Source: Syntrophomonas sp. (GTDB taxonomy: Bacteria > Bacillota > Syntrophomonadia > Syntrophomonadales > Syntrophomonadaceae). From it: DNA of 64,000 nucleotides. This document shows positions 42,365 through 50,841 of this stretch, one piece after another. Position 1 is the first letter of the stretch. Each line of letters begins with the position of its first letter. The notes below the pieces were generated by a model. The model saw only the letters and a list, made by a program, of their open reading frames with translations. It ran no database searches and had not been told where the DNA came from. A program made the position numbers and the translations under genes. Location of the stretch: NCBI GenBank assembly GCA_016841425.1, contig JAENZE010000003.1:186001-250000 (forward strand). Reading direction: 5' to 3'.

Positions 42365-43612
42365 ATGGCAATAGTGAAACCATTTAGGGCGGTTCGGCCG
42401 GCAGCAGAATTAGTTGACAGAGTAGCGGCTCTTCCCTATGATGTTATGAGCAGCGATGAAGCCCGAGAGATGGTTAAGGGGAATCCGTATTCTTTTTTAC
42501 ATGTTGACAAAGCCGAGATTGATCTGGATACAACTATAGATCTTTATGACCGCAGGGTTTATGAAAAAGCACGGGATAACCTTAAGCTAATGATTGATCA
42601 GGGTGTGTTTATTAAAGAAAGCCGGGATTGTCTCTACATTTATCGGCAGAAGATGGGGGACCGATATCAGACCGGAGTGGTAGGCTGTACCTCGATTGAT
42701 GAGTATATGGATAACTTGATTAAAAAACACGAATTAACCAGGGCCGACAAGGAACAGGACCGCATCAAGCATGTTGATTACTGTGATGCCAATACCGGTC
42801 CCATTTTTCTAACTTATCGGGCTCAGAGTGAAATAGATGAGGTTATCAATACCTGGATGGATAGTCATAGTCCAGTTTATGATTTTGCGTCTGACGATAA
42901 TATCGGTCATACCATCTGGGTCATCGATGATGAGAAGGTGATAAGGAGGCTGACAGGCTTGTTCAGCAAAGTTGAATGTCTGTATATAGCTGATGGACAC
43001 CACCGTTCTGCTTCAGCCGTAAGAGTAGGGCAAATGAGAAGAACGGAATACCCCGATTATAATGGAGAGGAAGAATTTAATTATTTTCTATCCGTAATAT
43101 TTCCCGATAACCAGCTGCACATCATGGACTATAATCGGGTGGTAAAAGATTTAAACGGCTTGCCAAGAGAAGAATTCATGCAAATGCTGAGCTTGAATTT
43201 TGATATAGAACCATATATCGGGGCAGGACCTTATGAACCGGAGGCCCAGCGGACTTTCGGTATGTTCCTGGATGGACGATGGTATATTCTCAGAGCTAAA
43301 GCAGGCACTTATGATGAAAGTGATCCAGTTAAAAGATTGGATGTATCAATACTGCAGTATAATCTGCTGGGACCTATCCTGGGCATCGAAGACCCCCGGA
43401 TAGATAAAAGAATTGACTTTGTGGGGGGCATACGGGGATTAAAAGAACTGGAAAGAAGAGTGGAAGAGGGTATGAAAGTAGCCTTTTCTATGCACCCAAC
43501 TACCGTGAAGGACCTGATGGATATAGCTGATGCTGATAAAATTATGCCGCCCAAATCTACCTGGTTTGAACCCAAATTAAGAAGCGGCATATTTGTTCAC
43601 CAGCTGAAATAA
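42365..43612 (+). CDS. DUF1015 family protein
   Basis: A 415-residue protein. KPFRAVRPAAELVDRVAALPYDVMS at the start, NPYSFLHVDKAEID, LYIADGHHRSASAVR and a C-terminal MPPKSTWFEPKLRSGIFVHQL are the conserved blocks of DUF1015 (COG4198). The DGHHR block suggests a phosphate- or nucleotide-binding site. Biochemical function is not established to my knowledge. The 141-base gap from the aminotransferase gene holds a hairpin CGGCGTT/AACGCCG without a T-run. Confidence 0.88.
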   Translation: MAIVKPFRAVRPAAELVDRVAALPYDVMSSDEAREMVKGNPYSFLHVDKAEIDLDTTIDLYDRRVYEKARDNLKLMIDQGVFIKESRDCLYIYRQKMGDRYQTGVVGCTSIDEYMDNLIKKHELTRADKEQDRIKHVDYCDANTGPIFLTYRAQSEIDEVINTWMDSHSPVYDFASDDNIGHTIWVIDDEKVIRRLTGLFSKVECLYIADGHHRSASAVRVGQMRRTEYPDYNGEEEFNYFLSVIFPDNQLHIMDYNRVVKDLNGLPREEFMQMLSLNFDIEPYIGAGPYEPEAQRTFGMFLDGRWYILRAKAGTYDESDPVKRLDVSILQYNLLGPILGIEDPRIDKRIDFVGGIRGLKELERRVEEGMKVAFSMHPTTVKDLMDIADADKIMPPKSTWFEPKLRSGIFVHQLK

Positions 43613-43615
43613 ATT

Positions 43616-43715
43616 TGTATTAGTATAAATATGGGTTAGAATACTAATACAGGGGGTCAGACTTAACCTGCCAGAAGGTCGAGCGAGGAAAGGTAAGCCT
43701 TTTACCCCCACCTAT
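43616..43715 (+). promoter_or_regulatory. Structured leader before the second coiled-coil gene
   Basis: TGTATTAGTAT (43616-43626) and ATACTAATACA (43641-43651) form a perfect 11-bp dyad. Immediately after, GGGGGT pairs with ACCCCC and CTTAACCT with AGGTAAG to make a bulged stem of about 60 bases that ends shortly before the ribosome site GGGGAGGCGG. There is no T-run. It may be an operator followed by a translation-controlling RNA fold. I recognise no known riboswitch. Confidence 0.45.
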
Positions 43716-43732
43716 TAAGGGGAGGCGGTAGG

Positions 43733-44014
43733 ATGTTCAAATTTGATAAAAGCAAACTGGAGCAGAAGGCCAGCAAAATTGTTCAAAAATCCGGTGATAT
43801 GGTCGAAAGCGGGAAAATAAAGCTGAATATTACTAACCTGGAAAAAGAGATCAATTCGCTTAAATCCGAATTGGGCAATACTCTTTACAATGCCTTTAAA
43901 GCAGGTAACAACGCTGAATCAGAATTGACTGCCATATGCAACAAGATCGATGAAAAGTATCAGGAAATAGATGTATTACAGAAGCAGTTAGAGGAATTAA
44001 AGACCAAAGAGTAA
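43733..44014 (+). CDS. Small coiled-coil protein (paralogue of 37797)
   Basis: A 93-residue, almost wholly helical protein. It matches the protein at 37797 along the first two thirds (KSGDMVESGKIKLNITNLE and SLKSELGNTLYNAF against the equivalent segments there) and keeps one Cys (LTAICNKI). GGGGAGGCGG stands just before the ATG. Two paralogues bracketing the RecA-like/PPDK, aminotransferase and DUF1015 genes suggest duplication and perhaps a shared scaffolding role. Function is unknown. Confidence 0.7.
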   Translation: MFKFDKSKLEQKASKIVQKSGDMVESGKIKLNITNLEKEINSLKSELGNTLYNAFKAGNNAESELTAICNKIDEKYQEIDVLQKQLEELKTKE

Positions 44015-44060
44015 AGATAGTGTGCTTGGCAGCAGATTACAAGAGAATAGGAAAGCCATT

Positions 44061-44090
44061 TTAAGCAGCTATACGCTGCTTAAAACTTTT
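44061..44090 (+). terminator. Rho-independent terminator
   Basis: TTAAGCAGC (44061-44069) and GCTGCTTAA (44075-44083) enclose TATAC, then AACTTTTT follows. It ends the coiled-coil gene and isolates the lar genes. Confidence 0.75.
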
Positions 44091-44214
44091 TGAGGAAAAC
44101 ATGGCGCTTGATAGATAGAGGGGCAAATGCTAAATTTGTTATGTAATAACATGAATTAAAGAACTATTGCCAGCGGTATCAATAGTAAATTAAGGTTGAT
44201 AACGGGAGTTTTAT

Positions 44215-45018
44215 ATGACCATAGAAAAGAAACTCGAACTGCTTCGGGAAGAAATTCGAACCGCAGGGAAAATAATACTAGCTTTTTCCGGGGGAGTGGA
44301 CAGTACCCTGCTGGCCTATCTGGGGCAGGAAGAACTGGGCGGAAATTTCCAGGCTGTTACTGTAGACAATGGAATGCAGAGCAGATATGACCTGAATAAT
44401 GCCTGCCAAATTGCAGCCTGCCTGGGGATAAGTCATAGGATAGTGGAAGTTGACTCCTTACAGCATGAAGAAGTGAGAGGCAACACTCTAAGACGCTGCT
44501 ACTTCTGTAAAAAGAAACTGCTGGAAAATTTGCTAATGTTGGCGGCAGAAGAGGGCTGCCAGGTGCTGGAAGGTTCTCATGTTGAAGATACCAAGCAACA
44601 TCGGCCGGGGCAGCAGGCCATATTGGAGCTGGGTATCATAAGTCCCCTGCAGAGAGTCGCTTTGAACAAGAGTGAAATCAGGCAGCTGGCCCGTGACCTG
44701 GGAATGCCTAACTGGAATGCAGCAGCGACACCCTGTCTGGCTACCCGCTTTCCTTATGGAGAAACCCTTACTGCAAGTCTTCTGAGGCGGGTCGAGGTAG
44801 CAGAAGAAATAATCAGACAGGCCGGATTCCAGCAATTCCGGGTTCGTTCCCACCGGAATCTGGCCAGGATTGAGGTGGGGCCAGCGGAACGGGTGCGGTT
44901 TTTTAATACGGACTTCATGGATGAAATTGATCAGGCATTGCGCAGGATAGGTTTTATTCATGTCAGCCTGGATCTGTGCGGATATCGAATGGGCAGCATG
45001 GATAATGGGATAAGATAG
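44215..45018 (+). CDS. larE: ATP-dependent sulfur transferase LarE, three-cysteine type
   Basis: A 267-residue enzyme that adenylates and sulfurates the pyridinium precursor of the nickel-pincer cofactor. The PP-loop SGGVDS occupies residues 25-30. The cysteine equivalent to the sacrificial Cys176 of Lactobacillus plantarum is Cys174 (ATPCLATRFPYG). Cys95 and Cys98 (RCYFCKK) are additional; the L. plantarum enzyme has no cysteines there. Three such cysteines are known in LarE proteins that hold a 4Fe-4S cluster and can work catalytically. CGGGAG precedes the ATG. larB follows after 10 bases. Confidence 0.92.
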   Translation: MTIEKKLELLREEIRTAGKIILAFSGGVDSTLLAYLGQEELGGNFQAVTVDNGMQSRYDLNNACQIAACLGISHRIVEVDSLQHEEVRGNTLRRCYFCKKKLLENLLMLAAEEGCQVLEGSHVEDTKQHRPGQQAILELGIISPLQRVALNKSEIRQLARDLGMPNWNAAATPCLATRFPYGETLTASLLRRVEVAEEIIRQAGFQQFRVRSHRNLARIEVGPAERVRFFNTDFMDEIDQALRRIGFIHVSLDLCGYRMGSMDNGIR

Positions 45019-45028
45019 GAGGATAAAT

Positions 45029-45811
45029 GTGGAAAAAGATGAGCTGCGTAACATACTGAAAAATATCCAGGATGGGAAAATTGATCCAGACACTGCCATG
45101 ATGCGGCTTCAGAATCTGCCTTTTGAGAATCTGGGCTATGCCCGGGTTGATCATCATCGAAACCTGCGTACAGGGTATCCGGAGGTCATATACTGTACTG
45201 GCAAAGAGCTTGAACAAGTGACTGGAATCGCCTCTGCTATCTTGTCTCAGGGCAGCAATCTCTTGGCTACCAGGGCCAACCCTGAAATTTTTGAAGCAAT
45301 AAAAAAGATTCATTCGGCGGCTGTCTATCATCAACTGGCTCGGCTGGTTGTAGTAGAACAGCAGCAGATCAAGCAAATCACTGGCACCATTCTAGTTATC
45401 ACCGCTGGTACTTCAGACCTTCCTGTAGCAGAAGAAGCGGCAGTCGTTTCTGAAACATTCGGTAATCAGGTAGAGCGTCTTTATGATGTAGGCGTGGCAG
45501 GGATTCATCGATTGCTGGCTGGTATGGAATCATTGAAAAAAGCCCGGGTCATCATAGCTGTGGCTGGTATGGAGGGAGCTCTGGCCAGCGTAGTTGGTGG
45601 TCTGGTGGATAAGCCGGTTATAGCAGTACCCACCAGCACTGGTTATGGGGCCAGCTTTGGAGGCCTGGCAGCCTTGCTGGCTATGTTGAACAGCTGTGCA
45701 TCTGGGGTAAGTGTAGTGAATATCGATAATGGTTTTGGGGCCGGCTGCCTGGCCAGCATTATTAACCGTCAGGTAGACCAGGCATTACACAGTAATATAG
45801 AGCAGGGGTAA
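45029..45811 (+). CDS. larB: Nickel-pincer cofactor biosynthesis protein LarB
   Basis: A 260-residue carboxylase/hydrolase that converts nicotinic acid adenine dinucleotide to the dicarboxylated mononucleotide. GTG 45029 follows AGGAGG by six bases. The N-terminal helical part is followed by an AIR-carboxylase-like (PurE) fold with TAGTSDLPVAEEA, YDVGVAGIHRLL, VAGMEGALASVVGGL and PVIAVPTSTGYGASFGG. It lies between larE and larC, as in other lar operons. Confidence 0.93.
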   Translation: MEKDELRNILKNIQDGKIDPDTAMMRLQNLPFENLGYARVDHHRNLRTGYPEVIYCTGKELEQVTGIASAILSQGSNLLATRANPEIFEAIKKIHSAAVYHQLARLVVVEQQQIKQITGTILVITAGTSDLPVAEEAAVVSETFGNQVERLYDVGVAGIHRLLAGMESLKKARVIIAVAGMEGALASVVGGLVDKPVIAVPTSTGYGASFGGLAALLAMLNSCASGVSVVNIDNGFGAGCLASIINRQVDQALHSNIEQG

Positions 45812-45836
45812 TATGGAGTAGGTGAGGAGATAAATT

Positions 45837-47060
45837 ATGGATAAGGTACTTTATTTCGACTGTTTTGCAGGAATTAGCGGTGATATGATTGTAGGCGCCC
45901 TCCTTGATCTGGGAGCTAGAGAGGAGTTTTTGTATCAGCAGTTAAGAGAGCTTAATCTGCCAGGATACAGTTTGCGTATTGAAAAAAACCACAAATTGGG
46001 TGTCTGGGGAATAGACTTTGGTGTATTGCTGGAGGAAAGCGGCTCTCATCACGAACATCATCACTCACACCGGGGTCTCTCTGATATAATTTCCATCATA
46101 GGAGATAGTGCACTGTCGGAAAATGTGAAATCACGATGTCAGGATATATTCAAACATCTTGCCGAGGCAGAAGCTCGAATTCACGGTATTACACCGAACG
46201 AAGTCCATTTTCACGAGGTCGGAGCCATAGATTCTATTGTGGATGTAACAGCATCCTTAATCTGTATGGAGGATCTCAATATTAATAAGGTGTACTCCTC
46301 CCCCCTGCACATGGGAGAAGGCTTCGTGAACTGTTCTCACGGCTTGCTTCCCGTACCAGCCCCTGCCGTATTGGAAATACTCAAGGGGATACCGGTATAT
46401 ACAACGGGACTTCGGTCAGAACTGGTAACCCCGACCGGTGCGGCACTCATTTCTAATCTGGCCGAATATTTTGGGCCTTTTCCTGAGATGATAGTTGAGG
46501 CCGTAGGATACGGTCTGGGAGATAAGGACCTGGAAATTCCTAACCTGCTGAGAGTTATCCAGGCCAGACAGAACCACAGTCTGCAGCGTATTTGGATGCT
46601 GGAATGTAATATTGACGATATGAATACCCAGTTGTATTCTTATCTATTTCCCCTGCTGATGGCAAGAGGAGCACTGGATGTCTACCTGACTCCATTGATC
46701 ATGAAAAAAAACCGACCGGGAAATTGTCTGACCATACTATGTGAGGAAGGCATTATTGATGAATTGGAGGAAATCCTGTGGCAAGAGACCACCACTCTGG
46801 GTGTGCGCAGGCTGCAGGTACAGCGCCGCATATTGGAGCGCAAGCTGATTTCCGTGCCTACCTTGTGGGGGCCGGTTACCGTTAAAATAGCTTATCACAA
46901 TGGGTTGCTGCTCAAATTTGCTCCTGAATACGAGGATTTGAGCCGTATAGCCGGGGAGGTGGGTATGCCTTTGCAGGATCTCCAGGCTAAGGTACAGCAA
47001 ACCGCTGCGAAATGGCTGGAGGAGCAAGGATTGCTTAAATCTGTACATGGCAAGATATGA
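45837..47060 (+). CDS. larC: Nickel insertion protein LarC
   Basis: A 407-residue CTP-dependent nickel insertase for the pincer cofactor. The start LYFDCFAGISGDMIVGALLDLGA is diagnostic. A His-rich stretch SHHEHHHSH (about residues 71-79) could gather nickel, and NEVHFHEVGAIDSIVD follows. It is one uninterrupted frame, unlike L. plantarum, where larC1 and larC2 are joined by frameshifting. GTGAGGAG precedes the ATG. No larA (lactate racemase) or nickel transporter gene is in the window, so the cofactor user lies elsewhere. Confidence 0.93.
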   Translation: MDKVLYFDCFAGISGDMIVGALLDLGAREEFLYQQLRELNLPGYSLRIEKNHKLGVWGIDFGVLLEESGSHHEHHHSHRGLSDIISIIGDSALSENVKSRCQDIFKHLAEAEARIHGITPNEVHFHEVGAIDSIVDVTASLICMEDLNINKVYSSPLHMGEGFVNCSHGLLPVPAPAVLEILKGIPVYTTGLRSELVTPTGAALISNLAEYFGPFPEMIVEAVGYGLGDKDLEIPNLLRVIQARQNHSLQRIWMLECNIDDMNTQLYSYLFPLLMARGALDVYLTPLIMKKNRPGNCLTILCEEGIIDELEEILWQETTTLGVRRLQVQRRILERKLISVPTLWGPVTVKIAYHNGLLLKFAPEYEDLSRIAGEVGMPLQDLQAKVQQTAAKWLEEQGLLKSVHGKI

Positions 47061-47422
47061 AGAGGTCAGCATTATATGTATTCCACGTTATTTTTTTACA
47101 ATATCACATAATTAGGGCAGTATTTATCCCATATTTATAGCCTAAAGTAATAACATACAAAGTAAATATATGCTGTTGCATTTTAGGAGGTGGGAAAACC
47201 AAGAACATGAATTATTGTTCGGTAGGGATATAGATGTTATTATCCCTGGAGCTGCAGACGATCCTGACCCGGCAAGCTTCTTTCCCCAGATATCTTTAGT
47301 CGGGAAATAAAAGGGCTGTAGTACATTTATCGAACAATACAAATTTGATAAAATATAATTCAGATACCCTTCCTCTTATACTAAGTTAAGCTAGAGCATT
47401 AAACAAACCAGGAGGACAGATA
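47061..47422. other. Intergenic region with a possible 46-residue frame
   Basis: This gap before the two-component genes is AT-rich. A plus-strand frame 47170-47310 encodes 46 residues whose second half (GRDIDVIIPGAADDPDPASF) looks protein-like, but it lacks a good ribosome site; AGGAGGTG at 47186-47193 lies inside the frame. It may be a gene remnant. ATTGTTCG and CGAACAAT lie 109 bases apart around it. I see no promoter I would trust. Confidence 0.3.
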
Positions 47423-48094
47423 ATGTCTTACAAAATCTACCTGGTAGAAGACGAAGAAAACCTGAACGAACTCTTATCCTCTTATCTCTCCAAAGAGGGC
47501 TGGCATGTCCAGCCCTTTTTGTGTGGAGAAAAGGCTATGCAGGCTGTTGCTGAGCGACCCGATTTATGGATATTGGATATTATGCTCCCCGACATTGACG
47601 GATACAGACTACTTCAGTATATAAAGGCCAATGATCCTTCTATCCCGGTTATCTACATATCCGCCCGGGATGCTGAACTGGATCGGGTTTTGGGTTTAGA
47701 AATGGGAAGTGACGATTATCTTCCCAAGCCATTTTTGCCGCGAGAACTGGTAATAAGGACTCGTAAACTATTGGAGAGAGTCTATGGTGAACAGCATGAT
47801 GAAAGTAGCCTGATTAAGGTTCATCCTTATTTAATAGATGAAAGAAGACGTAAATTAACCCAGGACGGTCAGGAAATTGATCTGACATCTAAGGAATTTG
47901 ATTTAATGGTCATACTGGCCAGAAATCAGGGACTGGCATTTTCCCGCGAGCAGGTTTTGGATCATGTCTGGGGCCAGGATTACGTGGGTTCTGACCGGGT
48001 GGTGGATGACCTGGTTAGAAGACTGCGCAAGAAACTCCCGGAGTTTAGAGTAGAGACTATATACGGTTATGGCTACCGACTGGTGAAATCATGA
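47423..48094 (+). CDS. OmpR/PhoB family response regulator
   Basis: A 223-residue regulator. The receiver domain has the acidic pair (VEDEE), the phosphorylation Asp in LWILDIMLPDIDG (near residue 53) and the Lys in LPKPF (near residue 102). The winged-helix domain ends with DLVRRLRKKLPEFRVETIYGYGYRLV. It overlaps the sensor kinase gene by four bases, so the pair is co-translated. No target gene is obvious nearby. Confidence 0.93.
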   Translation: MSYKIYLVEDEENLNELLSSYLSKEGWHVQPFLCGEKAMQAVAERPDLWILDIMLPDIDGYRLLQYIKANDPSIPVIYISARDAELDRVLGLEMGSDDYLPKPFLPRELVIRTRKLLERVYGEQHDESSLIKVHPYLIDERRRKLTQDGQEIDLTSKEFDLMVILARNQGLAFSREQVLDHVWGQDYVGSDRVVDDLVRRLRKKLPEFRVETIYGYGYRLVKS

Positions 48095-49452
48095 AAAATA
48101 GTCCTCTGGCGTTACAAATATGGATGATTTTTGTGATCATTACTATTGGCATTTCAACCTTGTTCATGCTGCTGGTTCCCTGGGCATTAAGAGATTTTTT
48201 CACCCAGCAAAGCTATATCACTATAAGAGAAGCTCAGTCTATATACCTTTCCAATGGTAAGACGCTTACCGATATACATGATATAGCTGAATGGGATCAA
48301 ATAAGTCAACAGTACCAGACGGTTAAACATATTGTCTTTTTAGAAGATGGGGAGGTAATAGCAGGTTCCACTTCACTTCTGATATTCAACAATTTTGATT
48401 TTATTATGCAGGAATCACGTGAGCAACAGATAGCGGCTCAGCAGTACTCCCGGGATATCAACGGGGAAAAAATGTATTATATTATTCGCAAGGGGGAACT
48501 GGCCAATGTTCCCGTGTACCTATTTTCATACACCTGGGAATCCTATCAGAATGATCTGGTGGAAAACCTTTTCAGCCAATTATTATGGTTGATCGCGATT
48601 ATATTGCTCTTAAGCTGGATACCCTCATTCCTAATGTCCCGATATATAACCAAACCAATCATAAAAATGGAAAATCATGTGCGCAGTATTGCTAACCGGG
48701 ACTGGTATGAATCCATCGATGTGGACCGCGATGATGAAATAGGCAAATTGGGACAATCAATCGAAAGGATGAGACAGCGACTGGTCGAACAGGAAGATAT
48801 GCAGCGTACTTTTTTGCAGCATATATCTCACGAATTAAAGACTCCAGTTATGGTTATTCGTAGTTATGCTCAGGCCATTGCCGATGGGATATTCCCTAAA
48901 GGCGGCCTGGAAGGGTCAATAGAAGTAATAGATAAAGAAGCCGCACGTATGGAAAAAAGGGTCAGGGATCTCTTGTACCTTACCAAGTTAGATTATTTAT
49001 TCAGTAAACGTTCATCCGATGACCTTATAGATATGGCAGAACTGGTTGAAAACATAGTGGAACTTTTACGATGGCAGCGTTTGGAGCTCAGCTGGCAGCT
49101 GGAAATGGAAGATATATCATTTAAAGGTGGTCAGGAACAGTGGCAGGTAGCTATTGAAAACCTGTTAGATAACCAGATCCGTTATGCAGAGTCTTTGATC
49201 AGTATAACAGTTAGTGAGCATTATATAAATAAACAGCCGTATATGTTTATTCGCATATTCAATGATGGTCCTGCGCTGGAAGCAGGTCTTATTGATAAAT
49301 TGTTTGAAGAGTATCAGCAGGGATATAAAGGTGAGTTTGGATTAGGTCTGGCCATTGTCAGGGAGATAGCTGTATACCATGGGGGTAAAATATGGGCCAG
49401 CAATGAAGAAGACGGAGTTGCTTTCTATCTGGATATACCCATACGTGAGTAG
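48091..49452 (+). CDS. Sensor histidine kinase
   Basis: A 453-residue membrane kinase. Helices at about residues 8-32 and 162-185 enclose an extracytoplasmic sensor of about 130 residues. A HAMP-like segment (SRYITKPIIKMENHVRSIANRDW) leads to the H-box FLQHISHELKTPVMVIRSYAQ with the phosphoacceptor His near residue 248. N (IENLLDNQIRYA) and G (FGLGLAIVREIAVYHGG) boxes follow. It is the partner of the preceding regulator. The signal is unknown. Confidence 0.92.
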   Translation: MKNSPLALQIWMIFVIITIGISTLFMLLVPWALRDFFTQQSYITIREAQSIYLSNGKTLTDIHDIAEWDQISQQYQTVKHIVFLEDGEVIAGSTSLLIFNNFDFIMQESREQQIAAQQYSRDINGEKMYYIIRKGELANVPVYLFSYTWESYQNDLVENLFSQLLWLIAIILLLSWIPSFLMSRYITKPIIKMENHVRSIANRDWYESIDVDRDDEIGKLGQSIERMRQRLVEQEDMQRTFLQHISHELKTPVMVIRSYAQAIADGIFPKGGLEGSIEVIDKEAARMEKRVRDLLYLTKLDYLFSKRSSDDLIDMAELVENIVELLRWQRLELSWQLEMEDISFKGGQEQWQVAIENLLDNQIRYAESLISITVSEHYINKQPYMFIRIFNDGPALEAGLIDKLFEEYQQGYKGEFGLGLAIVREIAVYHGGKIWASNEEDGVAFYLDIPIRE

Positions 49453-50047
49453 TGCACAGGCTACGGGTACCCGTTCCCGGGCCTGCTTTTTGTTTAATAG
49501 GGTGGTCCAAGGAACCTGTCCCCGAGGCCTGTGTACATATGTGTGTATAATTTGTTCCATTGTGATACAAATGGACAACTAGATGATACACTTATATTTC
49601 TTAGGTAATGTCAAAAGACCTTTAAATCAGGAGTTTGGGTTAATGCCCCATGTTCACCTGAGGTTGGCAAGAAAATTGCATCTGGAATCATTAGGGGAAA
49701 TAGTATGGGATTATTTTTTATCGAACATATAATTTTTTGCCACTATGTTAATTCCAATTAACAACAGTCGGATTTCTGACGCTTTAAGCGAAGTTATGTC
49801 AACAAATGGTCATAAAGTGAAAGGATTCACTTTCGGATTAACTTTATGGGTATTTCGGGTTCGCAGGACATCATTGGTTCCCAAGCAGCCTTTAAGTCTG
49901 ATAGGATGTTCCAGAATTGAATCGATTTTTCAGAATTGACTGCGCGTGTGAGCTGACCATTAGCGGAAAATTGGCAATATGTAAAACATTATGAACTGGC
50001 ATGATATTTGCAACAATAATAAATAAATATGACAGGGGGGGGAGAAT
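49453..50047. other. Intergenic region with a REP-like half and doubtful short frames
   Basis: At about 49504-49525 lies a single half of the REP-like family (CCAAGGAACCTGTCCCC) without its partner. A 49-codon frame at 49583-49732 and a 64-codon frame at 49745-49939 lack ribosome sites and family resemblance; they may be chance or gene remnants. The last 40 bases lead into the GGGGGGGGAG site of the next gene. Confidence 0.4.
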
Positions 50048-50431
50048 ATGATTCCTATTAGAATAGCAGAGCCTAATGTTTTAATCGTATCAGGGCGCAA
50101 TAAACGCATAAGCCGTAATGTAGGAAGACATTACACCAACCTGGGTGCCATTGTGATGATTGTAGATATTAATTTGCAGCAAAATAGGCTGATCATTGAA
50201 AATCTCAACGAAAAAGGCGTTAAATATGCATCAATTACCAGGGAAGTAAGCGATGAAAATGAAGCCCGGGAAGTGCTGCATAACTATCTGGATGACTGCA
50301 CCAAATTCTCGGTGGTGTTTAATTTAGCTGGAGAGGAAAGTGCTGCTGCGAGCCGACTCATAGATATGCTGGACCCGGAAGGCGGTGTCCTGTACACAGA
50401 TGTAATGGGCTGTTGCAACAAATGTCCCTAA
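50048..50431 (+). CDS. Short Rossmann-like (truncated SDR-type) protein
   Basis: A 127-residue protein with strand NVLIVSG, then GRNKRISRNVGRHYTNLGAIVMIVDIN, an acidic residue at the end of the second strand, and FNLAG where short-chain dehydrogenases have NNAG. It stops at about half the usual SDR length and lacks the YxxxK catalytic pair. It ends GCCNKCP, with three Cys that could bind metal. GGGGGGGGAG precedes the ATG. I infer an NAD(P)-binding or decayed SDR domain; function is unknown. It converges on the small gene of the parA operon. Confidence 0.6.
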   Translation: MIPIRIAEPNVLIVSGRNKRISRNVGRHYTNLGAIVMIVDINLQQNRLIIENLNEKGVKYASITREVSDENEAREVLHNYLDDCTKFSVVFNLAGEESAAASRLIDMLDPEGGVLYTDVMGCCNKCP

Positions 50432-50436
50432 AAAGT

Positions 50437-50841
50437 CTACCTGGGTCCGAAAACCTTACCTTTATTGCTCAAAGCCTTAACTCTGTCAACAATAAAAGAT
50501 GATAGGCGTTCGTGCTTTCTCCAGCGGGAATATGTACGAGCAGGATCCAGGCCGTATTCTGAAATAATGTACTTTAACGTGGTGGTATCCATATTCTGTA
50601 AAGAAGCCAGCAATCCTACACCCCCCTTTTCATAATAGGTTTTAAACGGATCAAAGCCTTCAGGAATTGAAGGCTTTTGGGTTTTTCTGATCCGGGAGCC
50701 CTGGTCCTTTAGCTCGTTAGAGTTTAGGTATTCTATGAGGGGAGCCGACAAACGTTTGGCCAGGGCTTTGTTAGTCTCTAATTCAGAAGCTAGCAGTCTC
50801 AAAAATTCTGATATATAAGGAGTAGGATCAAGCTTGGACAT
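50437..50841 (-). CDS. Small partner gene of ParA
   Basis: A 134-residue, mostly helical and strongly charged protein of no family I recognise. It starts inside the end of the parA-like gene (14-base overlap), with AGGAGGT upstream, so the two are translationally coupled. Genes in this position beside an orphan ParA often encode the cargo adaptor or ParB substitute. The segment EGFDPFKTYYEKGGVGLLASLQNMD followed by YSRWRKHERL could include a DNA- or protein-binding helix. The role is inferred from context only. Confidence 0.65.
   Translation of the reverse strand: MSKLDPTPYISEFLRLLASELETNKALAKRLSAPLIEYLNSNELKDQGSRIRKTQKPSIPEGFDPFKTYYEKGGVGLLASLQNMDTTTLKYIISEYGLDPARTYSRWRKHERLSSFIVDRVKALSNKGKVFGPR

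Noticed and set aside
44533-45099. 188-codon minus-strand frame over larE
   Set aside because: It is antisense to a clear larE gene with all motifs, and its composition (Cys- and His-rich, irregular) is that of a shadow frame.
47142-47342. 66-codon minus-strand frame before the response regulator
   Set aside because: No ribosome site and low-complexity hydrophobic ends; the plus-strand frame here looks more protein-like, though also doubtful.
49745-49939. 64-codon plus-strand frame
   Set aside because: No ribosome site, no recognisable domain, and AT-rich composition like the surrounding gap.
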